Program-made: the position numbers and the translations under genes
Shown here: piece by piece, positions 39,583 to 47,766 of the stretch
Layout: every line of letters begins with the position of its first letter
Position numbering within the stretch: the first letter of the stretch is position 1
Assembly: GCF_027489515.1 (NCBI RefSeq)
Contig: NZ_JAIXZS010000018.1
Span: 1-64,000, forward strand
Reading direction: 5' to 3'
DNA: 64,000 bases
DNA from: Novosphingobium sp.
GTDB lineage: Bacteria > Pseudomonadota > Alphaproteobacteria > Sphingomonadales > Sphingomonadaceae
Notes under the pieces: generated by a model
The model's database searches: none
The model's input: the letters and a program-made list of their open reading frames with translations, nothing else
Told to the model about the DNA's origin: nothing

Positions 39583-41381
39583 TTTACTCCGTGCATCAAG
39601 CGCTTCAGCGGCACTGACAGCGCCAGCAACAGCAGGCCGATCACTGCCGAAACCTCGCCGATGGTTTGGAACACGCCGACATAGGTGTCGAGGCTCACCT
39701 TGAGGTTGGTGACTTCGCCGCCGACCGTTTCGACGCTGGCAAACTGCGCAACCACGCCTGCGACATACTGCGCGACCGCGATCGAGAGGAACCACGTCCC
39801 CATCATCAGCCCGACGATGCGGGCGATCGAAAGCTTGGTCACCATCGAAAGCCCGACCGGAGAAATGCACAGCTCGGCCATCGAATGGATCAGGTAAAGC
39901 CCGGCGAGCCACCACAGCGCGACCTTGTAGTCCGGCCCGGCAAAGGCAGCGCCCCAGACGAGGAACAGGAAGCCCGCGCCAACCCCGACAAGCGCGAGGC
40001 CGAACTTGACCGGAATTCCGGGTTCGATCCCGCGCCGGGCAAGCCCGCCCCACAGCATCGAGAACAGCGGCGCCAATGCGACGATAAAGAAGGCGTTGAA
40101 GAACTGCGTTTGCCCGGCGGTGATCGAAAACAGGCCGAACACGCTCATGTCGGTATTGCGGTCGGCAAACAGCGTCAGCGAGGAGCCGGCCTGCTCGAAC
40201 AAGGTCCAGAACACGGTGTTGAAGGTGATCAGGACAATGGCGGCGATCATCATCTCGAACTCGCGCTTGTCGCCATTGCGCCACGACCAGATCAGGATGC
40301 CCGGGATCGCCACGAGGAAGGTGCCGAACATGATCTTGCCCATGATCGGCAGGCTGGCGATGTAGCCGAGAAGGCCGCTGCCCTCGGCTGGCTTCACATA
40401 GGCCATGAGGTTGGCGAAGAGCAGGTAGGCGAGCGGAATCGCGAGAACCGCGCCGGCATAGACGAGGATGTCGCGCGAGGGGTTCGCCCCCGCCGGGCGT
40501 TCGCCATAGCCATCGAGCTTGCCGCCATCGAACTGGAACAGCAGCCACGACACGGCCATGCCTGCCGCCGCCAGCGCAAAGCCCGCCCACCAGCCGAGCC
40601 CGCCCCACGAACCCATGCCGACCGCGAGCAGCGGGCAGAGGATCTGCGAGAACAGTGAGCCGAGGTTGATGCCCATGTAGAAGATCGTGAAACCCGCATC
40701 GCGCCGCCGGTCGCCTTGTTCATAGAGCTCGCCGACGATCGTCGAAATGTTGGGCTTGAAGAAGCCGTTGCCCACGGTGACGAAGGCGAGGCCGACGATC
40801 AGCAGGAAGGTGTAGAGCGGATTGCGCTCGCCGCCCGGCTCGAAACCACCCGGTGCGATATGGCGCGCCTCGCTGCCGTCAGTGCGCAGCAGCGAAACCG
40901 ACTTGTCGTCGTTGCCCTTGATCCTGAGCGACGCGCCGGCATCGGTAACGTACTGCTTGCGCGCCTCGCCGCTGCCCTCGACCGTCACTTCGTAGCGTGT
41001 GCCCTCGATCAACGCGTAGGGCTTGGCAGCGCCCCCGGTGCTCGAGAAGCAGAGCACGACATAACCCAGGCTCATCAGGATCGCGCCGAACTTTACCGAG
41101 CGCTTCGAGCCGAGGAACCGGTCGGCCATCAGGCCGCCGATCAGCGGGGTGAGATAGACGAGCGCGGTAAAGCCGCCATAAAGCCCGGTGGTCGTCGTGT
41201 CGCTGAACAGGAAATGCTGCGCGAGGTAGAGCGTCAGCAGTGCCCGCATGCCATAATAGCCGAAGCGCTCCATCGCCTCGGTGGTGAAGAGCCGCGCCAG
41301 CTGGGATGGATGCCCGAACCATGCAGCATCGCGGCTTCGCGGTGCTGGCGGGGCCTCTGCTGCTCCAAGCGGATCTGACAT
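39579..41381 (-). CDS. Peptide MFS transporter (POT/PTR2 family)
   Basis: AMERFGYYGMRALLTLYL, GGLMADRFLGSKRSV, GFFKPNISTIVGELYEQGDRRRDAGFTIFYMGINLGSL. Confidence 0.93.
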   Translation of the reverse strand: MSDPLGAAEAPPAPRSRDAAWFGHPSQLARLFTTEAMERFGYYGMRALLTLYLAQHFLFSDTTTTGLYGGFTALVYLTPLIGGLMADRFLGSKRSVKFGAILMSLGYVVLCFSSTGGAAKPYALIEGTRYEVTVEGSGEARKQYVTDAGASLRIKGNDDKSVSLLRTDGSEARHIAPGGFEPGGERNPLYTFLLIVGLAFVTVGNGFFKPNISTIVGELYEQGDRRRDAGFTIFYMGINLGSLFSQILCPLLAVGMGSWGGLGWWAGFALAAAGMAVSWLLFQFDGGKLDGYGERPAGANPSRDILVYAGAVLAIPLAYLLFANLMAYVKPAEGSGLLGYIASLPIMGKIMFGTFLVAIPGILIWSWRNGDKREFEMMIAAIVLITFNTVFWTLFEQAGSSLTLFADRNTDMSVFGLFSITAGQTQFFNAFFIVALAPLFSMLWGGLARRGIEPGIPVKFGLALVGVGAGFLFLVWGAAFAGPDYKVALWWLAGLYLIHSMAELCISPVGLSMVTKLSIARIVGLMMGTWFLSIAVAQYVAGVVAQFASVETVGGEVTNLKVSLDTYVGVFQTIGEVSAVIGLLLLALSVPLKRLMHGVK

Positions 41382-41614
41382 GGTTAGAACGTGCTCCCCT
41401 CGCGCATTTTGTGGCGACTTTGGGAGCATGATTAGCGCCTAACCGCGCCTTGGAAAGGTTCTTGTCGAAGTTTATCCAGCCAATTCAAGACGCAAGGCAC
41501 TTTTGTGCGCCGGGTGCGCCGTGCTTGATCACCTGCTAACCAAAAGCACTCCTTGCGTGAAACTTTGTTTCGCCCGGATTGCGTGACTCGCTGTATTATG
41601 GCACTGCATCACCC

Positions 41615-41977
41615 ATGACATCGTCAGGCTCAGCGGCGGGGCGGCCCGTCTATCTCAAGCTCCGCGACCAGATTGCGGCCGCGATTCTTGACGGCACTTT
41701 TGCGGAAGGTGCCATGCTGCCCTCGGTTAGGGCCTTTGCCGCGGCCGAGGATGCCAATCCGCTTACGGTTGCCAAAGCCTACCAGCAGTTTCAGGCCGAG
41801 GGCCTCGTGCAGGTCCAGCGCGGGATCGGCATGTTCGTGGCCCCGGGCGCGGCGGATATCCTGCGGACGCGGGAGCGCGAGGCTTTCCTGCGTCACGAAT
41901 GGCCCGAGATCAGGGCACGCATGCGGCGGCTGCATCTCGATCCCGCGCAGTTGTTGGGTGCGCCCGAACCGATCTGA
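41615..41977 (+). CDS. GntR family transcriptional regulator, short YtrA-like form
   Basis: GRPVYLKLRDQIAAAILDGTFAEGAMLPSVRAFAAAEDANPLTVAKAYQQFQAEGLVQVQRGIGMFV. Confidence 0.88.
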   Translation: MTSSGSAAGRPVYLKLRDQIAAAILDGTFAEGAMLPSVRAFAAAEDANPLTVAKAYQQFQAEGLVQVQRGIGMFVAPGAADILRTREREAFLRHEWPEIRARMRRLHLDPAQLLGAPEPI

Positions 41978-42146
41978 CCCTAATCCCTTGCGGTATAACG
42001 ATTGATAAGTTGCCGCACCGGCAATGGTCTGGCACTATCTGCCTGCTCCAGCGGACCGGGACTCGCCCGGAAAGGAGTCCTGCCGGCGGCACGGATCAAG
42101 CCCAAAGGGCGTTCGATGAAGCCGGCAGCAAGTAGGGGGGATGCGG

Positions 42147-42428
42147 ATGATCCGATCCGAATTGTTGCAGGCGCTTGCCAAACAGAGCCCGAGCATGCGC
42201 AGCGAAGAGATCGAGCGCGTTGTCGACGTGTTTTTCGATGAGATCGCCAAGCGGCTTGCCGAAGGCGGACGCGTCGAATTGCGCGGCTTCGGTGCGTTCT
42301 CGACCCGCGAGCGTGATGCGCGCAAGGGCCGCAACCCGCGGACCGGCGACTCGGTCGAGGTTCCGGGCAAGCGCGTGCCCTATTTCAAGCCCGGCAAGGA
42401 CATGCGGCTGCGGCTCAACGCCGAGTAG
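42147..42428 (+). CDS. ihfB: Integration host factor beta subunit
   Basis: MIRSELLQALAKQSP...RVELRGFGAFSTRERDARKGRNPRTGDSVEVPGKRVPYFKPGKDMRLRLN. Confidence 0.9.
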   Translation: MIRSELLQALAKQSPSMRSEEIERVVDVFFDEIAKRLAEGGRVELRGFGAFSTRERDARKGRNPRTGDSVEVPGKRVPYFKPGKDMRLRLNAE

Positions 42429-42575
42429 TTGCTGGGGGCAGGGAACCTGGCTTTCCCCGCCCGATCCTCAGTCAACCCCAATGCGTCCAATGTGCCGGGC
42501 GACCGTTGCCGTGCGCGCTGCTCTGTGCCATCGCCCCGGTCCTGTTGATCCGGCCTGCGATGCGGGCTTCCATGT

Positions 42576-42660
42576 GCGGACGTGGCGGAATGGTAGACGC
42601 AGGGGACTTAAAATCCCTTGAGCTCAGCTCGTGCGGGTTCGAGTCCCGCCGTCCGTACCA
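42576..42660 (+). tRNA. tRNA-Leu (anticodon TAA), CCA encoded
   Basis: GCGGACG/CGTCCGT acceptor arm, long variable arm, GGTTCGAGTCC T-arm, anticodon loop CTTAAAA. Confidence 0.93.
42605..42660 (+). repeat. attL: 56-bp direct repeat, 3' part of tRNA-Leu
   Basis: GACTTAAAATCCCTTGAGCTCAGCTCGTGCGGGTTCGAGTCCCGCCGTCCGTACCA, identical to 52082-52137. Confidence 0.95.
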
Positions 42661-43060
42661 TCTTAAGTTGCTGAAAATGAAGCGGAAAGCTTCTAACGAT
42701 GACTAGCGGCCCTCGCTCCCTTAGCCCAAGGTGGGGGACAAGGTGGGGGTCAGAATGTTGCGCAGGGCGCTTTGGGGGAGGGCGGACCATCGGTGCAGAG
42801 GGTCCCTTTGGGTTTCGGAATGACCCTATCGCCGCACCCGCTGTAGGGTCCCGATCAGTCGCGCCAGAGGGTCCTTCGCAGACCCATATAACCAGCGCCT
42901 TATGTCCCGCAGAAATCCTCGCTTCGGAATAAAACCCCGACATGCAGGAGTGTGGGCTCGAAATCCGGACAGGAATAAAGCCCAGACACGCCCTGAGAGG
43001 AGAGTGGCAACGCCCCCCTCACAGACCCCCTGAAGGACACTTCCACAAGACCCTTATCAC

Positions 43061-43600
43061 ATGCCCAAGACACCCATACGCCGATCCTTCGCTGACAATG
43101 CGAAGCCGGGACGCCCTGCGGGCCAGCGTCCCCGGAAGTCCCCTAAGCCCGCCACAGTCGCAGAGTTCGTTTCGGACGCTCTGTCCTCCCCTACCTCACC
43201 CCCGCCCCCGCTGCCTCCGTTGCTGCCCAGAGACGACAATCGTCACAGGGGGTCTATCTGGTCCGGTATGTCCCCGGCAGAGCGAACGGCCCACGCCAAG
43301 AAGCTCGCAGCCTTGCGCGATCCTGCCAACATGGTGCGGCCCAGTCGCAAGGGGGTGGCAAGGGGATGGTCTGCGGAAGCCTTCGCAGTCGCCAAGGCCC
43401 AAGCCCAGATGGAAGCCGCCGAACTGGTCTCCCGATTGAAACAGGCGGGACTAATCGCCCCAGACGATCATGCGGGCGCACAGGCCACGCTAGAGGCCCT
43501 GACGTTCGTGAAGACCCCCGGCTCCCGTATCGAAAGGGTGAAGGTCGCACGGCGGCTCCTACGTTTCTACGCCTCCCCGGAGCTTGCCACGCTCATCTAA
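43061..43600 (+). CDS. Hypothetical protein of the integrated element
   Basis: 180-codon ORF; basic/proline-rich N-terminus and helical C-terminus. Confidence 0.6.
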   Translation: MPKTPIRRSFADNAKPGRPAGQRPRKSPKPATVAEFVSDALSSPTSPPPPLPPLLPRDDNRHRGSIWSGMSPAERTAHAKKLAALRDPANMVRPSRKGVARGWSAEAFAVAKAQAQMEAAELVSRLKQAGLIAPDDHAGAQATLEALTFVKTPGSRIERVKVARRLLRFYASPELATLI

Positions 43601-43797
43601 TCCCCAAGGCCTCATCCGGGCCTTCCATTCATCACTTCAAGCCTTCCCCTCACTCTCCCTGCGACGGCAGGCGGGAGGGCTTCAGCATTCCTAGGATAGA
43701 CACCATTCAAATCAATGAGACAGACAGCGGCCAAGGCCGCCCCAAGCGATTAGGAGATGGCGACAATGCCGCCCGGTCGCACCGCCAAGCCACGCCC

Positions 43798-44235
43798 ATG
43801 CGCTTCGTATCGGTCGTACCCCCCAAGGGCTTCGATACGCCGTGCTACGTGTGCGTCAGCCACACCTACAACGAAGACGGATACCTCTACAAATCGTGGA
43901 AAGTGGAAGCCGAAGGGCGTAAAATCAAAGAGCCGTTCTATCGGTTTATCCTTCAAGCCCATCTAGGCTGGTCCGAATGGCCGAAGGGTCTTGAGGTCAA
44001 CCACAAGTGCCAGAACCGTGCTTGCTGCAATCCGGCCCACCTGCAAGCCCTTGAGCGTTCGGACCACAAGCGGGTGACGAACACATTGCGCTATGAGCCC
44101 CGCAACGAAGCCGCGCGACTCCATTGGATGATCCACGGTTGCACCGGGACCGAACTGGCGAAACTGTTTGGTGTGAGCTTTTCCGCTGCCTGTCGATGGA
44201 TCAGGGAATGGAAGGCAGAGGATCAGATGGAATAG
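43798..44235 (+). CDS. HNH endonuclease with C-terminal HTH-like segment
   Basis: LEVNHKCQNRACCNPAHLQALERSDHKRVTN; GTELAKLFGVSFSAACRWIREWK. Start approximate. Confidence 0.78.
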   Translation: MRFVSVVPPKGFDTPCYVCVSHTYNEDGYLYKSWKVEAEGRKIKEPFYRFILQAHLGWSEWPKGLEVNHKCQNRACCNPAHLQALERSDHKRVTNTLRYEPRNEAARLHWMIHGCTGTELAKLFGVSFSAACRWIREWKAEDQME

Positions 44236-44672
44236 CCCCTAGAATGGCCTAGGAGGCTCATACAGCGCGAAGAGGGGAATTTAGGTCTCTCACTCCATTT
44301 AGGCCATCTCCCGCCGTACGGGTCTCCTAGGGGCCCTGAGGGCCATGCGCCTCCCTTAAGCCCCTGTTTGTGTCCAAAAGGACCAGCCCCCACCGCAGAA
44401 CTAGCCGAATAAGTTTTCAATTGAAACCTTAGGCCATCTGCCTTGTTGAGAGTGATTATCAAATGTTAGTTTCCAAGGTCTGCGGAAAGGGCTGGCGAGG
44501 GAGGGTAGACCGAAAACGCAATCCCTTTACCTCCCGCCTCCCCCTAGTAGGTGAAGGTCTCCAAGACCCTCTCCCTCTCTTATGTCCTTATGTCATATCT
44601 CTCGATACGCTGTCCTCAGTCTCACCAGTGATGACAGAGAAGATATTCCCTTAGTCATCCCCTCAGGCAAAC

Positions 44673-45443
44673 CTAGTCAATGACAGGGACAACTCCCACA
44701 GCCTTCTTGAAGCTCTCTTCCAAGACCTTCTTCGCTGCCTCCTTCGCCTGCACCGGGACAATGAGGCTATCATGCACCGGGAGCGAAGGAACGTCATGGT
44801 CGAAGGCCAGCGTCTCCATGGCTGACAGGACAATCTCACTCTCGATGAACTGAAGGTCTGCCCATCCCATTCCTACGGCTGACCCTTCGCCCTCTTCAGA
44901 CAGAATAGGGAGGGCCTTCAGGATAGAGTCTCCGGTCCTCTTCAGTGGGAAGTCACTGCGAAGGTCTACCCCCTGCTTCCCTAGCTCTGCGATTGCTACG
45001 GCAGACCACCGGGAATGACGCCTCCCGTGACTCAGTGTCATCGTGACCCACTGCTTGACCACAGGGCGCGGAATGCCCTCCACCGTGTAAGGGTCTGCCT
45101 CACCCAGGACTAAGCCCGGAACATGCCCAAGGCCCGCTAGGATCGTGAGATGGCTGGTCCGGAAGTCTAGCTCCACGGTCGCTTCGCCATTGATGGTGAT
45201 AAGGGCTCTCTCTGTGTCCTTCTTCATCCAAGAATGAGGACCGTAGAGCCTGCCTCCCTTGTTCCACGCGAAGCCCTCCGCATCGCCCTGATTGAACTTC
45301 CGAACCAGACGCACTGGACCGATGGGCGCGAAGGTCTGCCGGGACAGGTAGGAATTGATCCTCTCGATGCGATCCACAATGGCAGGCAAGCGAGCGTCAT
45401 CCTTGGGGAGAGGCAAGAGCCTGCCTTTGTACTTCTCTCCCAT
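44673..45443 (-). CDS. Stand-alone protein with family A polymerase-like palm motifs
   Basis: VELDFRTSHLTIL (motif A-like), RPVVKQWVTMTLSHG (R-x3-K, motif B-like), PSLPVHDSLIVPV (HD, motif C-like), in canonical order. Confidence 0.6.
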   Translation of the reverse strand: MGEKYKGRLLPLPKDDARLPAIVDRIERINSYLSRQTFAPIGPVRLVRKFNQGDAEGFAWNKGGRLYGPHSWMKKDTERALITINGEATVELDFRTSHLTILAGLGHVPGLVLGEADPYTVEGIPRPVVKQWVTMTLSHGRRHSRWSAVAIAELGKQGVDLRSDFPLKRTGDSILKALPILSEEGEGSAVGMGWADLQFIESEIVLSAMETLAFDHDVPSLPVHDSLIVPVQAKEAAKKVLEESFKKAVGVVPVID

Positions 45444-45993
45444 TTAGCGCCCGGAGCTGGCGCGAAGCTCCACACAGGGAAGCAAAGGAGCCCTCTGGGA
45501 GGCGAAGCGGGCGAAGTGCTGGCCCCATGTCTCGCGCGATATGCCCTTGTCCGCGAAACGCCCCCTGAGAGCTTCGGTCGCCCGGAAGCGAGGGGCAGTC
45601 CCCTGCACCGCGATCCACGCGCCCGTAGCGATGCTTGGAGCAAACCGCGCCGTCCCCGGCAAGACCTCTATCAAGCCCTGCGTCTGCGCTGCCCGATACA
45701 TGGATGAAGGGTCTATATCCCACGTCCCCACCATTGAAGGTGTTAGAGCGCAGACTGCGATACAGCCATCCGTCCGCGTCCTTCGGGTTTCCCTCAATCA
45801 GGTCTGACACCAGCGCACCGAACGCAGCCTTTCGGGAGGCAAGCGCCTTGTCCCCGGTCGCTGCCATGATTTCCACGCACAGGGCGTCGCACAGGTCCCG
45901 CGCGACCTCTGACACCGGACGCGCCGTTAGGGCCGCGAAGTGATCGCGGGTTTTGTCCTTCAGTTCTATGGTGGTGCAGTCAGTATCGCTCAT
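45444..45993 (-). pseudogene. Probable single gene split by a frameshift, immediately upstream of the palm-motif protein
   Basis: Plausible N-terminal part in frame of ORF 45397..45993 and plausible C-terminal part in frame of ORF 45444..45797, ending at TAA directly followed by the downstream ATG. Could be a true pseudogene, programmed shift or sequencing error. Confidence 0.5.
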
Positions 45994-46136
45994 GTGAAAT
46001 CTACGGAGATTATTGGATAGGAGGGCAAGACCGGAGCGCTCCGGTAATGTCCATGCAACTCAGCGAACGCCCTGTAGGCGAGTGATTCTTAACCGATCAA
46101 GGCGCATACACAGGCGGGTAATTTGACGAGGTTTTT

Positions 46137-46418
46137 ATGTCCGAGCAGCCGCCACGAGACCGCACTGAAAGGGCTGTCCGGCAGACAATCCTAAGCATCA
46201 TGTCAAATCGTAGGACCTTGGATGAAATCATCGCGAGACTTGGCGACCAAGGTTTCTCAGGAGACGAAATTAAAGCAATTCTTTCTGAGGCAGCCAATCG
46301 AATTGAACGAAGCAATGCCGGAATGAATGAAGTAGTAAACTACGAGAATATAAAAACGGTTTTTTACCTCCTCGCTGTGATCGTATTCATTATTTTAGTT
46401 TCTTACTCACGATATTGA
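46137..46418 (+). CDS. Small tail-anchored membrane protein, hypothetical
   Basis: RTLDEIIARLGDQGFSGDEIKAILSEAANRIERS then a C-terminal TM VFYLLAVIVFIILVSY. Confidence 0.6.
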   Translation: MSEQPPRDRTERAVRQTILSIMSNRRTLDEIIARLGDQGFSGDEIKAILSEAANRIERSNAGMNEVVNYENIKTVFYLLAVIVFIILVSYSRY

Positions 46419-46640
46419 AATGTGCTTAATCCGATTCCTCGCCGGTGACAAAGGTATGAGAGACACTATTCGGTCTGCACCAAGGCCCACTCCTCGCCAA
46501 AATTAGAAGCCCGTGCCAGAACCCCCTCAGGCCCTCTTTTCGCACCCACTGGACCTTTTCGCGCCTCCCCCGCAGAACAACAACGGAGACGGCAGGAACG
46601 CAGAATGCAGGCCCCCGGTCCCGCCCCGCGCCCCCGATCC

Positions 46641-47219
46641 TCACCCCGCTGCGCAGTACCGGGCCACAGTGGCCTTCGAGAGGCCGAAATGATCGCAGGT
46701 TTCCCGGATGCTCTTGCCGTTCGCCTTCCGCCACGCAGCGACCTCCGCAGAATCCGCAGCCATAGGACGCCCAAGGCTCGCCTTCCCCCGGTGCGTCCTC
46801 CCAGTGGCCCTCAGGGCCTCCCGCGCCTTCTCCCGGCCATCGTCGCAGCGCTCCTTGATCCTCTGGCGCTCCATGTCCGCAATCTGGGCAAGGACAGCGA
46901 CCACAATCTCCCCTGCGCCCCGCCCGATAACCCCCAGCCCCCGAACGTCCAGCATGACGCCCTTGTCGAGAAGGAAGCGCACCGTCGATTGAACGTCCAG
47001 CGCATCGCGCCCCAAGCGGTCGAGAGCATAGAGGCAGACCGTATCCCCGTCCCGGACGTAGGACAGCAGCGCAGCGAAGCCCGGACGATCCTTCGCCAGT
47101 ATCGCGCCGCTGACGCCTTCGTCCGAGAACTCCTTGTCGAAGGTCCCCCCAAGGGCATGGCGCTGCGCTTCAACGCTCTGGTCGGAAGTGCTGCACCGGA
47201 AGTAGGCAATACGGCTCAT
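46641..47219 (-). CDS. Serine recombinase / resolvase
   Basis: RIAYFRCSTSDQSVEAQRHAL, DGDTVCLYALDRLGRDALDV, ADMERQRIKERCDDGREKA, C-terminal HTH SIRETCDHFGLSKATVARY. Confidence 0.9.
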   Translation of the reverse strand: MSRIAYFRCSTSDQSVEAQRHALGGTFDKEFSDEGVSGAILAKDRPGFAALLSYVRDGDTVCLYALDRLGRDALDVQSTVRFLLDKGVMLDVRGLGVIGRGAGEIVVAVLAQIADMERQRIKERCDDGREKAREALRATGRTHRGKASLGRPMAADSAEVAAWRKANGKSIRETCDHFGLSKATVARYCAAG

Positions 47220-47231
47220 GGCAAGCTCCAC

Positions 47232-47345
47232 GTCTCAAAAGGTATGCCTTGATATACGAGACAGTCTCATATTACGTCAAGGCATGTTGTGAGACATTTT
47301 CAGTGTCCCCTACGAGCATGTCTCAAAGGTTAGAACTTGAGAGAC
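47232..47345. promoter_or_regulatory. Candidate resolvase res site with three inverted-repeat subsites
   Basis: GTCTC...GAGAC-bounded subsites at 47232-47262, 47264-47295 and 47320-47345 directly upstream of the resolvase start. Confidence 0.6.
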
Positions 47346-47766
47346 ACCACCAGCTCAAGAGGCAGGGCGCAACACCAATGGCGAATGGTCCGGGCAATGC
47401 CCCATCCGATCCTCTCAGGGTTTCCGCGCCAATGTCCGGGGAGACAGACCCGTCAAGGGATAGGGCAGGACCGAACGGCTGGCCTCAAGTCCCCTCCGGC
47501 TCTCCGTCCGAAGCCAATGCGGCTCCGGGTCCCTTTGGGTCCCCTTTCCGCCTCCACCGGGCTCCCCCGGCCCTTCGCCACAATCGACTTCCAAAAAATG
47601 GCTAAACGCCATCGGCTGTTGTTGTTCTCTGAAACTGAGGAGGGGGACAGAGGCCCTTGTCGCCTTGACGTGATCAAAACGGCTTTTCGACGCCAAAATG
47701 GCCTCCAACCGCTGCCGACTAGAGTACGGAGTTGTCGGCAGCATATCTTGTCGCTTAGAGTTTGGC

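Noticed and set aside
42699-42932. 77-aa ORF just after attL
   Set aside because: No recognisable features; composition ordinary for random frame, so not called.
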